Source: Phytohalomonas tamaricis (GTDB lineage Bacteria; Pseudomonadota; Gammaproteobacteria; Pseudomonadales; Halomonadaceae). Taken from it: DNA of 64,000 nt. Both the position numbers and the translations under genes were made by a program. This document shows, in pieces, positions 9,350 through 19,423 of the stretch. Numbering within the stretch: position 1 is the first letter of the stretch; each line of letters starts with the position of its first letter. Location: contig NZ_PVRV01000019.1 in assembly GCF_003012345.1 (NCBI RefSeq), positions 186,001 to 250,000 on the forward strand, in the 5' to 3' direction. The notes beneath the pieces are model-generated. The model was not told where the DNA came from. It searched no databases and saw only the letters and a list, made by a program, of their open reading frames with translations.

Positions 9350-10843
9350 TCAATGCGCCTCGATCAATGCGGTCATGTCCCGCGAGACCGCATCGAGCAC
9401 AGTCGGCCATTGCAGATAGTTGCTCGCACTGCGGCTGTTGACCATCACGGCAAATGCTCCCCAGCGCCCCGTTTTGGTCCGGAAATAACCGGAGATTGCC
9501 CGCACCGGCACCGGCTGGTTCAGCGTTCCGGTCTTGATCATGACATGGCTCTGGAAGGTTTCGCTGCCACGCCGGATGAACCTCATCGGGCCATTGGTCG
9601 GCACCTGCATTCCGGCAACCAGCACTGGAAAAAGTGCCGGACGGTGATACATCGCATCAAGCAAGCTAACCAAGCCATGCGCACTGGTCTTATTTTCCGG
9701 CGTTAGCCCGCTGCCGCTGTTAAGCGTGACCGGCCCGTGATCAGGCACCGAATCGGCGACAAAGCGCTCAAGCGCGGCACTGGCACTAGCCAATGTCGCA
9801 GGCGTTGTTGCGGCAAGATCGAGCGCCAGCGTATCGGCCATGAAGTTATTTGAATAGTTCATCATCCGCAGCAGCAGTTCTTGCAGCGGCTTACCTTCGA
9901 CAAAAGCGTAAATATGCGCAGAAGATGGAGGCTGTAGCTGTGTAGTCGCACTGCCACCGCTGACCTTGATCCCTTCACGATCGAGCAGGTCCTCAAGCGT
10001 GGCCGCACTCTGTGCTGCAGGGTCGGCGCTGCCACGATAGACAGTACGTGGGAAAGTATCCCGCGCCACCTGCCCCGACAGAACCAGCGTATCGACACCA
10101 TTCGATGTCGTTCTCTGCGCGGCAATCGTTGTCCGCTGCCCCGCGGCTACGGTCTTGACCTTGTTGCGTACCTGCGTCAGGGGCTGGTCGCCGAAGCAGC
10201 CCATCACGCGTGCTTCTTGCCCCACGTCGGCGCTCGGCATGACACGAGCGCACCAGGTGGCGAAATCTACCGCTGCCGAGGATAGCTGGGCATCGTAGGC
10301 ATGGCGTGTACTCGTCAACGCCGCGCAGCGGTCCTGTGTCAGACATTTGACCGGCCCGAAGCGCCATTGACTGATCAACAGCCGGCCGTCGATGCGCTTG
10401 ATACCGTACTCCTTGAGGCCTTGCACCAGCGTCCAGTAATCTTCGGACGTCAGGCCCGGGTCGCCGCTGCCATCCAGGATCAGATCCCCCTGCAGCGTGC
10501 CCTGACTATTCACCAGCGCTGACGAGACCAGGCGCGTCTCGAAACGCTTCTGCGGCCCCCAGCGATCCAGGGACGCCGCGGCAAGATAAACCTTGGAGAG
10601 TGACGCTGGTGTCAGTTGCATCGAAGGAGACAGCGACCCGATCGTTTCATCGCTATCGAGCAGCCGCGCCTCGGCCCCGACCAGAAAGCCTTTGTCGGCC
10701 AGCTTTGATGCGGCTTCAAAGCCAGCGGCCGGGGCCAGCGATGCGAAACACATCAATGCAGCGCCAAGCCCCATCCCCAACCTCAAAGAGAGATGCGCTT
10801 GTGTACGTCTCAAGCGATTGAATATCTGTCGCCGTTGCCACAT
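9350..10843 (-). CDS. dacB: D-alanyl-D-alanine carboxypeptidase/endopeptidase PBP4
   Basis: A 497-residue periplasmic penicillin-binding protein of peptidase family S13, which trims or cuts peptidoglycan cross-links. The three active-site motifs are visible: SLSK (Ser81, Lys84), SNN in MMNYSNNFMAD, and KTGT in VMIKTGTLNQ. Between the first two is the large insert typical of PBP4. A signal peptide covers about residues 20-40 (LGMGLGAALMCFASLAPAA). The open frame starts at a GTG three codons earlier, but the ATG at 10843 has AAGG at the right distance. Confidence 0.93.
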   Translation of the reverse strand: MWQRRQIFNRLRRTQAHLSLRLGMGLGAALMCFASLAPAAGFEAASKLADKGFLVGAEARLLDSDETIGSLSPSMQLTPASLSKVYLAAASLDRWGPQKRFETRLVSSALVNSQGTLQGDLILDGSGDPGLTSEDYWTLVQGLKEYGIKRIDGRLLISQWRFGPVKCLTQDRCAALTSTRHAYDAQLSSAAVDFATWCARVMPSADVGQEARVMGCFGDQPLTQVRNKVKTVAAGQRTTIAAQRTTSNGVDTLVLSGQVARDTFPRTVYRGSADPAAQSAATLEDLLDREGIKVSGGSATTQLQPPSSAHIYAFVEGKPLQELLLRMMNYSNNFMADTLALDLAATTPATLASASAALERFVADSVPDHGPVTLNSGSGLTPENKTSAHGLVSLLDAMYHRPALFPVLVAGMQVPTNGPMRFIRRGSETFQSHVMIKTGTLNQPVPVRAISGYFRTKTGRWGAFAVMVNSRSASNYLQWPTVLDAVSRDMTALIEAH

Positions 10844-10886
10844 GAACCCCACCTTATGCCTTTGTCATTGACTTAATACACCTAGC

Positions 10887-11225
10887 TTAATGGGCATTCA
10901 TATTCGAAAACAATTGTATGACGATGACACCAGCAATAATCATGGCAACACCCAGCACGGCGGCCCAATCCGGACGCTCACCGTAGACCACCATTGCAGA
11001 GATCATGACCAGTACCATGCCCAGCCCCGACCAGAGCGCGTAGGCGAGCCCTACCGGTACGCTTTTGAGTAGCTGAGCGAGCATGTAGAAAGCGATCGCA
11101 TAGCTGATCACCGTGATCGCACTCGGCCCCAGCCGGGTAAAGGAATAGGAGGATTTAAGCGCCGTCGTGCCGACCACTTCAGCGGTAATGGCACAGGCAA
11201 GATAAAGATAGGACAACCATGTCAT
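10887..11225 (-). CDS. SMR-family multidrug efflux protein (EmrE-like)
   Basis: A 112-residue inner-membrane protein with four hydrophobic helices, the size of the small multidrug resistance family, which exports cationic drugs or quaternary amines in exchange for protons. The essential glutamate is seen in the first helix (CAITAEVVGTTALK), and the family stretch VGLAYALWSGLGMVLVM follows in the third. ATG 11225 is preceded by AAGGA; a TTG two codons upstream is less likely. dacB lies 43 bp downstream on the same strand. Confidence 0.93.
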   Translation of the reverse strand: MTWLSYLYLACAITAEVVGTTALKSSYSFTRLGPSAITVISYAIAFYMLAQLLKSVPVGLAYALWSGLGMVLVMISAMVVYGERPDWAAVLGVAMIIAGVIVIQLFSNMNAH

Positions 11226-11307
11226 GATCAATATTCCTTTTGCAGACGACTGTGTGACCGGCCAGACACGCCCTGATCAGAATGAGGGCAATGCGTATTG
11301 CGCTTGT

Positions 11308-12003
11308 TCAACGTGGAAGTAAAGCAGGCCGATGCGGAAGCTCACAGGTTAGTCGCCACAGCCGTTGACCGCTTTCAGCGTACTTGCGCTCAAAAGGGGT
11401 TAAATAGCCGCCCTCGGGTGAGAAATTTTCCAATGTGGGCCGTACCTTTGCTGCCTGTGTCAGAGCAAGGGCAAATTCTTCGGCATAGACCGACCAGTTC
11501 GAGCGCAACTCCAGTTGCCCACCCAGCGCCACAATGGCAGGAAAGACAGGGTGCCCTTGCCAGCGCCGCTTCAGCTGCGCTGCCTTGGGGTAGGGATTGG
11601 GATAAAGCAGGTAGTGTCGTACCGGCTGCCAACCGGCATCTAGCGCCAAGCGCCAGAAATCGACCAGGTCAGCACGTACCAGCAAAGCGTTATCGGGGAA
11701 ATCACCGTACTCGCGTGACAGATCACGTGATAGCCGATCGGCGCTGCGATCGATGCCGATCACGCTGTGGTCGGGGAAGCGTTCCGCCAGGCGCCGTGTA
11801 GACAAACCAACACCACATCCGGCATCAATGATGACCGGCAAACCTCGCGCCTTGCGCCAGTGCTCGGCGTAGTCAAATGCCTCCTGAGTGTGGTCGGCGA
11901 CAGGCTTGCGCCAGGGCGTATCCAATCCGCGCGCAACGCGGCGCGCCAGATCTTCATGAGGGTGAACTTGAGACGTGACGATCGGGGATGAATTGGCGTG
12001 CAT
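11308..12003 (-). CDS. TrmB-like SAM-dependent methyltransferase
   Basis: A 231-residue Rossmann methyltransferase. The SAM-binding motif is IIDAGCGVGLSTRRLAERFP followed by VIGIDRSADRL. The stretch YLLYPNPYPKAAQLKRRWQG and HPVFP matches the tRNA (guanine-N7) methyltransferase signature, where TrmB usually has DPWPKKRHHKRR. The differences at this motif suggest a divergent paralogue; another TrmB elsewhere in the genome would support that. Reported start is ATG 12003; a TTG at 12018 is the alternative. It is divergent from the DedA gene with a 61-bp gap. Confidence 0.82.
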   Translation of the reverse strand: MHANSSPIVTSQVHPHEDLARRVARGLDTPWRKPVADHTQEAFDYAEHWRKARGLPVIIDAGCGVGLSTRRLAERFPDHSVIGIDRSADRLSRDLSREYGDFPDNALLVRADLVDFWRLALDAGWQPVRHYLLYPNPYPKAAQLKRRWQGHPVFPAIVALGGQLELRSNWSVYAEEFALALTQAAKVRPTLENFSPEGGYLTPFERKYAESGQRLWRLTCELPHRPALLPR

Positions 12004-12064
12004 AGGAAGTCTGGACAATACTTAAGCAGATGAATAGTAAACGAACAATCGTAAGGAGCCATGA

Positions 12065-12670
12065 ATGGAAGAGTGGGCAGCCGAGGCGCTGACCGCGACG
12101 GGATACTATGGACTTACGGCCTTCATGTTGCTGATCAACCTCTTCCCGCCCCTGCCCGCCGAATCCGCCATTCCGCTTACGGGCGCGTTAATCGAGCATC
12201 ATCAGCTGACACGTATCGGCGCAATTGGGGTGGCCACACTGGGCCTGGTACTGGGTACACTACCCTTTTACATCGTGGGCCGAGTGATTGGCGAAGCGCG
12301 AATAAAACAAGCCCTGTCTCGCCACGGTCACTGGCTAGCCCTCTCGCCTAGCGATATTGACCGCTCTGCAACATGGTTCAAACGCTACGGCCCGATCATG
12401 ATCCTGATCGGCCGCGTCATTCCCGGCATGCGATCACTGGTCTCTATTCCGGCTGGTTTCTATCGAATGCCTATCGGCACGTTTTTGCTGTACACCGCGC
12501 TAGGGTCGGCACTATGGGCTACGTTACTGATATGTCTTGGTAACTGGCTGTTCGATCGCTTTCCGGCCATCAATGGCTATACCGTCGTTGGCACGATACT
12601 CGCCATTTTCATCGGCCTGTACGCTACAAGATTGACGCGCCACTACATGAACCGCTCAAAACGCCGATAA
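12065..12670 (+). CDS. DedA-family membrane protein (VTT domain)
   Basis: A 201-residue inner-membrane protein. Family marks are FPPLPAESAIPLTGALI near the N-terminus, FKRYGPIMILIGRVIPGMR with SLVSIPAGFYRM, and the following ALGSALWATLLICLGNWL. DedA proteins are linked to polyisoprenyl-phosphate or lipid flipping and membrane homeostasis. AAGGAG lies 6 bp before the ATG. It resembles the three VTT proteins at 54.6-56.5 kb in fold only, not in close sequence. Confidence 0.92.
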   Translation: MEEWAAEALTATGYYGLTAFMLLINLFPPLPAESAIPLTGALIEHHQLTRIGAIGVATLGLVLGTLPFYIVGRVIGEARIKQALSRHGHWLALSPSDIDRSATWFKRYGPIMILIGRVIPGMRSLVSIPAGFYRMPIGTFLLYTALGSALWATLLICLGNWLFDRFPAINGYTVVGTILAIFIGLYATRLTRHYMNRSKRR

Positions 12671-12880
12671 AACACTATCGCATCGGTACGAGCCTATAGA
12701 CCAGCGCGCCACGTGCAGCTCGGGATGACGGGTTGAGCGTCTATAAGGAGTGCAATGGCGAGAAGGTATAAGACACAACCTTTACCGCCTCGCATGACGG
12801 GCCCACCGAGGCAATGCTATCATCTTTTGAATAAGCTAGGCGGAGCCATCAACCGACGGCCCACCATTTTTTAGAATGTA

Positions 12881-14806
12881 ATGCACAACGAGGTACGCGG
12901 CTTGTCACAGTTACCGGTGATTGTCGGCATGGGCGGCGTGAATGCTGCCGGCAGAACCTCAGGCCATCAATCCTACCGTCGCACGGTAATTGATGCCCTA
13001 TCGGGTCATCATGAGCAGGAAACCCTGCTTGGGCTGGCATCGCTGATGAGGTTAGCTCACCGCGACGAGAACGGCCAATGGCATGATCAGGAGGGTAAAA
13101 CCTGGGAGGCGGCCGATCTCGTCAGCCATTATCGTGAGTACATTCTCAAGCACACCTTAATCCGTCGCAACGAGCTTCCTCACTTCAATGAGGCTGGTAT
13201 TACGGCGAACCGTCAGGCAACGCTGGCACTTGAAGTGCCGCTGACGTTCACGCTGCGTCGACGCCATCTGCCTGAGCACCCGCCCGAACAGTGGCAGATC
13301 AGGGATATCGATACGCGTCATGTCGAAGTCACTGTGCCTGCTGGCAGTCTCGATGCGCTATTGCCCGAACGCCGTGAGCCTCTCGTACACGCTGCGGCCC
13401 AACTACCTACTGGGTTTGAGCCTAATCAGTTTTATCACAGTGTGCACCACCCGCGTGCGCTCTCGATGACTATATTTGGCGCCTCTGATTGTATCGGTCA
13501 GAGCGGTTTCGATTGGCAGACGCTAAGCGATAGGCTTGATCCGGACCAGATCGCCGTCTATGCCGGCAATTCGATCGGTCAGTTCGATCAGGAAGGCTGG
13601 GCCGGACTGATGCAGAGCTACATCAGTGGCAATCGTGCCACCTCCAAGCAGATGCCACTGGGCTACAGCCAAATGCCGGCTGACTTCCTCAATGCCTATG
13701 TGCTCGGCAGCGTGGGTAGCACCGGTGCGTTGCAGGGGGCCTGTGCGACCTTTTTGTATAATCTGCGTCTCGCTGTCGACGATATCAAAAGCGGCCGCTG
13801 CCGGCTGGCGATGGTGGGCACCAGCGATGCGCCGATAACGCCTGAAATTATCGAAGGATTTCGCGTCATGAGCGCGCTGGCCGACGATAACAGTCTCAAG
13901 GCGCTCGATGCACTTGAGTTATTGACTGACGAGCACTATCAGCGTGCCTGCCGTCCATTCGCGCATAATTGCGGATTTACCATGGCCGAAGCGACCCAGT
14001 TCGTGATGGTAATGGACGACAGCCTTGCGCTTGAAACCGGTGCCGATATTCTCGGCTCGGTACCTGAGGTGTTCGTTAATGCCGACGGCTGGAAGCGTTC
14101 CATTTCCGCGCCCGGCATTGGCAACTATTTCACGCTGGGCAAGAGCGTAAGCTTGGCCCGTGCGATCCTGGGTGATGATAGGGTGCGTCAGCGTAGCTAT
14201 GTTCATGCTCATGGCACTAGCACGCCCAAGAATCGTACTACCGAATCCCATGTTCTCGATGCAGTCGCCCGTGCCAATGGCATCAAGTCGTGGCCGGTCG
14301 CCGCAATCAAGGCTTATCTTGGCCACTCCCAAGGCAGTGCAGCTGGCGATCAGATCATGAATGCGCTGGGAACCTTTCATCATGGCCTTATCCCTGGCAT
14401 TTTCACACTTGATGCCGTGGCCGAGGATGTCTTCGCCGAGCGGTTGGACTTTTTCCGCGAGCATCGCGAGTTCGAGGCGGATGTCGCCTTTATCAACTCG
14501 AAAGGTTTTGGCGGTAATAATTCCAGTGCACCACTGCTTTCTCCTCAGGTGACCGAACAGCTGCTGACGCAGCGTCACGGTGAAAAGGCAATGACGGCCT
14601 GGCGCAAGCGCCGTGAAAAGACCCGTGAAAACGCAGCGCACTATGAAGCGCAGTCGCTGAGCGGCCACTTCGCGCCTGTGTACCGCTTCGGACACAACGT
14701 GCTTGAAGGCCCAGAACTTGATGTGACTGCAGACGCCATCACTATTCCGGGCTACGCCAAACCGATGTCGCTGAAAGTGACAAACCCCTTCGGCACATTG
14801 ACATAA
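12881..14806 (+). CDS. fabY: Beta-ketoacyl synthase, FabY type
   Basis: A 641-residue ketosynthase, far longer than FabB, FabF or FabH (320-420) but the size of Pseudomonas FabY, which starts fatty-acid synthesis by condensing acetyl-CoA with malonyl-ACP. The Cys-His-His triad is visible: Cys288 in QGACATFLYN, His444 in VHAHGTSTPKN and His482 in AYLGHSQGSAAGD. The N-terminal about 200 residues and the last about 70 lie outside the usual core. The ribosome site before ATG 12881 is weak, and a TTG seven codons later is possible. Assignment to FabY rests on length and motifs; the alternative is another long type of ketosynthase. Confidence 0.85.
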   Translation: MHNEVRGLSQLPVIVGMGGVNAAGRTSGHQSYRRTVIDALSGHHEQETLLGLASLMRLAHRDENGQWHDQEGKTWEAADLVSHYREYILKHTLIRRNELPHFNEAGITANRQATLALEVPLTFTLRRRHLPEHPPEQWQIRDIDTRHVEVTVPAGSLDALLPERREPLVHAAAQLPTGFEPNQFYHSVHHPRALSMTIFGASDCIGQSGFDWQTLSDRLDPDQIAVYAGNSIGQFDQEGWAGLMQSYISGNRATSKQMPLGYSQMPADFLNAYVLGSVGSTGALQGACATFLYNLRLAVDDIKSGRCRLAMVGTSDAPITPEIIEGFRVMSALADDNSLKALDALELLTDEHYQRACRPFAHNCGFTMAEATQFVMVMDDSLALETGADILGSVPEVFVNADGWKRSISAPGIGNYFTLGKSVSLARAILGDDRVRQRSYVHAHGTSTPKNRTTESHVLDAVARANGIKSWPVAAIKAYLGHSQGSAAGDQIMNALGTFHHGLIPGIFTLDAVAEDVFAERLDFFREHREFEADVAFINSKGFGGNNSSAPLLSPQVTEQLLTQRHGEKAMTAWRKRREKTRENAAHYEAQSLSGHFAPVYRFGHNVLEGPELDVTADAITIPGYAKPMSLKVTNPFGTLT

Positions 14807-15008
14807 GTTCAGCCTTGCCTGACATGACGCCTGGCCAAGCGCTTCACGTGAACGCGTGACTGTCCTTAGCCGCTCATTGTCACTACGCTGTAGATACGAA
14901 CGAATTGTCGGAGCATGCGGGTTTCAGGTATTCTACGCGCCGGTTAGTGCCTGCCCGGCGCGTCTGAACATGGTATGCCGAGCGCAAGGCGACCTACCAC
15001 GTTCATGA

Positions 15009-15512
<504 letters not shown>

Positions 15513-15533
15513 GCCCCAGCCACTGTGCCCTGA

Positions 15534-15815
<282 letters not shown>

Positions 15816-15844
15816 AAGCCTGCCATCGTGATGTTTGTCATGCC

Positions 15845-15870
15845 AAAAGCCCCAGTTCAGGGGCTTTTTT
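15845..15870 (+). terminator. Rho-independent terminator
   Basis: A stem of AAAAGCCCC and GGGGCTTTT with a 6-nt loop is followed by T's on the plus strand. It ends the coaD-ferredoxin transcript. The A-run on the left side lets it also act on the opposite strand after the porin gene. Confidence 0.9.
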
Positions 15871-15895
15871 ACTTTTTTATTAGTGGGTACTGCGC

Positions 15896-17287
15896 CTAGA
15901 ACGTGTAGGTGGCGAAAACCTGAAACAGCTGCGAGGTATGGTCGGTATTGAAGGTCTGCTTGGCGCCACGATCAGGAAAGGCCACACCATAGACCCCTGA
16001 CAGTGCGAAGCTGTCGGTCAGATTCCAGTCAGCGTAGAGATCGACTTCCTTGGCGAAGTCACGGCTGGTCACGCTGTCTGGCGTGTCCTTGTAGCGGAAG
16101 CGATAGCCGATGACGCCGGCTTCCAGGCTTTCATTAGGTTGAATTGACGCCCGGATCATATCTACCTTGAGATTGGAGTTGAACAGCATGTACTCGCCGA
16201 CGATCTCGCCCATGTACCAGTTGCCCCAACCACCGGCGAAATCGTAGAACAGGGTGTCATAGTTTTCGCTGAACTCGGCGTAGCGGTACATCAGCTGCGG
16301 GGTCCATTTCACATTGCTGAAGGTATAGGTCGCCTGGGCGTACCAGCCGTCGTCGTTGATGCCTGCCTTGCTGTTATCCTCATGAACGTACTGCCCGCCC
16401 AGTGACAGGTCAGGAATCGCTTCGAACGGCACGCCCTTGGCGCGCAAGTTGTAGACGTCCATGCCCTCACGTGAGGCAGTATCGGAATGGTAGGTATGGA
16501 CGTAGGCTGCGCCAAACTTGGCTCGCCCGTCCCAGGTGTAATCGACATTGGCGCCGTTGGCGTAGGTCTGCTGATCGGAGCCGCCCTGAACATACTGATC
16601 CTGCTTGAGATGAAACAGATCACCATGCCAGCCGTGGCTATCAATCGAGGCCACCACTGAATTCTGAAAGCCTTCACTCGGCCCGATGTAATAGCCGGCG
16701 TACTTTCCGGTATCGGAGTAACCATCGCCGACCAGAAAGCCATCGCCGAACTCGAACTTCTGACGCCCGAAAGAAAGGCTAAGGGCATCCTCACCAAGCG
16801 AATCGGCGAGCAGCGTGCCGCTGTTCCAGCCGAGATAAGCCAGATCGACACGGCCATGTTCGGGATGGCCCGGCGTGGCACCGTCGATGTCACCATACTG
16901 GTTACCGCGCGTCATCGATAGCACGCCCTTGACACCGCCAAACAGCCGACTGCCACCGGGCATGTCCGCCTCACCGGTCAAAATCGGCACCAGCGACGCC
17001 TCCCACCAGGCGGGATGACGCTTGGTGGTCGCCCCGCCGATGCTCTCGCGAGCGCCGAAGTTGGCGTTGCGCGTCACCGCACCGTAACCGTAGAGCGACA
17101 GCGCGCCATTAAGGCGGATGCCGCTTTGCTCGTTGTTGTAGAGCTCAATATCGGCAGGCGGCAGCTGGATGCCGGCATTAAGATAGTCGATATCGGTTAC
17201 CGTCGTCAGTGCGTGCGCCAGCGGTGCCATACCACCGAGCAGTGATATTGTCAGCGTCCCTCCTAGCCACCCTCTTGAGTGAATCAT
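15896..17287 (-). CDS. Outer-membrane porin, OprD/alginate-export-like beta-barrel
   Basis: A 463-residue outer-membrane protein with a signal peptide (GGTLTISLLGGMAPLAHA) and many amphipathic strands with aromatic girdles. It ends in FATYTF, with the terminal Phe used for barrel insertion. The long loops (GRQKFEFGDGFLVGDGYSDT, GKYAGYYIGPSEGFQ) resemble OprD-like substrate-specific channels. The substrate is unknown and no adjacent catabolic gene suggests one. It converges on the ferredoxin gene. Confidence 0.82.
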   Translation of the reverse strand: MIHSRGWLGGTLTISLLGGMAPLAHALTTVTDIDYLNAGIQLPPADIELYNNEQSGIRLNGALSLYGYGAVTRNANFGARESIGGATTKRHPAWWEASLVPILTGEADMPGGSRLFGGVKGVLSMTRGNQYGDIDGATPGHPEHGRVDLAYLGWNSGTLLADSLGEDALSLSFGRQKFEFGDGFLVGDGYSDTGKYAGYYIGPSEGFQNSVVASIDSHGWHGDLFHLKQDQYVQGGSDQQTYANGANVDYTWDGRAKFGAAYVHTYHSDTASREGMDVYNLRAKGVPFEAIPDLSLGGQYVHEDNSKAGINDDGWYAQATYTFSNVKWTPQLMYRYAEFSENYDTLFYDFAGGWGNWYMGEIVGEYMLFNSNLKVDMIRASIQPNESLEAGVIGYRFRYKDTPDSVTSRDFAKEVDLYADWNLTDSFALSGVYGVAFPDRGAKQTFNTDHTSQLFQVFATYTF

Positions 17288-17583
17288 GGTTATTCTTTCC
17301 TCTTATTCCGGCACTCAGTTACTCGCCTGTGCTTAGCAGCCACCATGAACATTTCTAATCCACAAACGCTAATCCTCTGAGGCATACGGCCCCATTACAG
17401 TGCATGGCATTCATATTAGTCGCCGTCTCGCCTGGAAGCCGGATTATCTAAAACAAGGCGGGTAATGTATGCACGCCGGCCACTTATCAGATGAAAGAAT
17501 GAACCTTGCAGGGCAAGTCGTTATCATGATCTGTTTTTTAGCGACTCTCGTACCTTTTTAGTTATTTACTGAGCGAGCCCGTT

Positions 17584-18930
17584 TTGAGCGACACCCCTAC
17601 GCCCTACGCCCAGATGCCTGCTGTCTGGCGTCTCTCCTGGCCAATCATCCTGTCCAACATCACAGTCCCGCTGCTCGGTCTGGTCGATACTACCGTGATG
17701 GGACATCTCGATGACACGCGCTATCTTGCTGCTGTCACGCTGGGCGCCACGCTGTTCAGCTTTCTGCTCTGGAGCTTCGGATTCCTGCGTATGGGGACTA
17801 CCGGACTGACATCACAAGCGTTCGGCCGCGATGATCATCAAGCAATACGCACCTTGCTCGGGCAGTCGCTAATTATTGCACTGAGTATCGGGGTCGCTCT
17901 GGTCATCTTCGCCTCGCCGCTGATCGAGGCAGGCATATGGTTGTTGAAGGGTGATCCACATACCCAATTGCTGGCCTCAAGTTATGCCCATATTCGCATT
18001 CTGTCTGCCCCGGCAGTGCTGGCCAACTATGCCATCATCGGCTGGTTTCTCGGTCAGCAGAACTCACGCGTCACGCTGGCGCTGATGATGCTGACCAATA
18101 GCGTCAATATAATTTTCGATTTGATCTTCGTGGTCGGTCTATCCATGACCAGTGACGGGGTCGCCTGGGGCTCGGTGATTGCTGATTACACGGCACTTAT
18201 CGCCGGTCTTTTCATGCTCACTCAGCGGCTAGGCAAACTCGAAGGTCATTTCCTGCTCGAGCCGCTGAGGCGACTAAGCGCCTACACGGAGCTCTTTCGC
18301 GTTAACCGGCACCTGTTTGTGCGCACATTGTGCCTATTGTTTGCTATGGCCTTTTTCACCTCTCAGGGCGCACAGCTAGGCAACGATGTACTGGCAGCCA
18401 ATGCCGTACTGATGCAGTTCGTGATGCTGGTGTCCTATGGGCTCGACGGGTTTGCCCATGCTGCCGAGGCCCTGACCGGGCGGGCAGCTGGCCGACGCGA
18501 CTGGACCCTTTTTGCTGCCTCAGTGCGGGCCTGTGCGATCTTCTCGATCATCATGGCCTGTGCCGCCTCACTGTTTTTCGCCTTCGGCGGCGATTGGTTG
18601 GTCGCCTTGCTAACGGATATTCCCGAAATACGCGCAATTGCAGCCCGCTATCTCGATTGGCTGACGATCATGCCGTTGATTGCCGTATGGAGCTATCTGC
18701 TCGATGGCGTATTCATCGGCGCGACAGCCACCAAAACGATGCGCAACACGTTGCTGCTCGCAGTCGCATGCTATCTACCGACCTGGTACTTCACCCAATC
18801 ACTGGGCAATCACGGTTTGTGGCTGGCATTCACCGTCTTTACCTGTGTACGTTCGCTCAGCCTGGGATTGGCGTATCGCTATCGTCGGCGTCACGTCTGG
18901 TGCACCGAGCAGACAGCCCATACGTCATGA
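17584..18930 (+). CDS. MATE-family efflux transporter (DinF-like)
   Basis: A 448-residue inner-membrane carrier with about twelve helices in two halves. Family marks are LSWPIILSNITVPLLGLVD followed by TTVMGHLDD, and LRMGTTGLTSQAFGRDD, close to the DinF branch of MATE pumps, which export drugs using a sodium or proton gradient. The start is a TTG at 17584; an ATG ten codons later is the alternative, and no strong ribosome site decides between them. No LexA box was seen upstream, so SOS control, known for some dinF genes, is not supported. Confidence 0.9.
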   Translation: MSDTPTPYAQMPAVWRLSWPIILSNITVPLLGLVDTTVMGHLDDTRYLAAVTLGATLFSFLLWSFGFLRMGTTGLTSQAFGRDDHQAIRTLLGQSLIIALSIGVALVIFASPLIEAGIWLLKGDPHTQLLASSYAHIRILSAPAVLANYAIIGWFLGQQNSRVTLALMMLTNSVNIIFDLIFVVGLSMTSDGVAWGSVIADYTALIAGLFMLTQRLGKLEGHFLLEPLRRLSAYTELFRVNRHLFVRTLCLLFAMAFFTSQGAQLGNDVLAANAVLMQFVMLVSYGLDGFAHAAEALTGRAAGRRDWTLFAASVRACAIFSIIMACAASLFFAFGGDWLVALLTDIPEIRAIAARYLDWLTIMPLIAVWSYLLDGVFIGATATKTMRNTLLLAVACYLPTWYFTQSLGNHGLWLAFTVFTCVRSLSLGLAYRYRRRHVWCTEQTAHTS

Positions 18931-18980
18931 AATAGCACTAGATTTGTCATTTGTTAAACGCTTTACCGCAGGCAGTCCTA

Positions 18981-19005
18981 AATAAAATAGGTCTCCTATT
19001 TTATT
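18981..19005. terminator. Perfect 11-bp AT-rich stem-loop
   Basis: AATAAAATAGG and CCTATTTTATT flank a 3-nt loop, 50 bp after the MATE gene. It may end that transcript. The low GC of the stem makes the call uncertain. Confidence 0.5.
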
Positions 19006-19045
19006 GAAAGATTAGAAAAACCACATATCAGGGTCGATTTCCAGC

Positions 19046-19423
19046 TTGCGAGCTATCATCAACGGGCGCAGCGGCAAATTGCTGCTGAGCCTGATGGTGA
19101 TATTGCTTTCGCTCATGGCCTTTCCCAACTTCGCTATCTTTCAGTCGATGACGGAGTACCTCGGCCTCCACTCGCTACTTGAGCTACTCTCGATTGTCGT
19201 CGCGGTGCTCGTCGCGTTATCGGTATTTTATAGCCACGAGAAAACGATACCGAGCAGTTACGCCATCACGGGCTCGCTATTTCTGCTCTCGGCGCTCTGT
19301 GACGCCCTGCATGTGTTCAGCTATCCCGGCATGCCCGACCTTGTCTCGCCGGGCACGATGAACAAGGCGGTATTTTTCTGGCTGATCGGCCGCAGCTGCG
19401 CCATTGCGGGCTCTTGTCACTAA
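19046..19423 (+). pseudogene. N-terminal MASE3 fragment of diguanylate cyclase, out of frame with the rest
   Basis: This 125-codon frame (TTG start) encodes the first half of a MASE3 membrane sensor: LHSLLELLSIVVAVLVA, then LCDALHVFSYPGMPD and KAVFFWLIGRSCAIAG. It ends at a stop at 19421. The next residues of the domain continue in another frame at about 19411. One extra base near 19410 would join both into a single sensor cyclase. It may be a real loss-of-function mutation or a sequence error. Confidence 0.75.

Noticed and set aside
13919-14695. Long minus-strand open frame opposite fabY
   Set aside because: The plus-strand frame has the complete ketosynthase triad; the reverse frame is a by-product of codon use.
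17288-17583. LexA (SOS) box before the MATE gene
   Set aside because: No CTGT-N8-ACAG match was seen.
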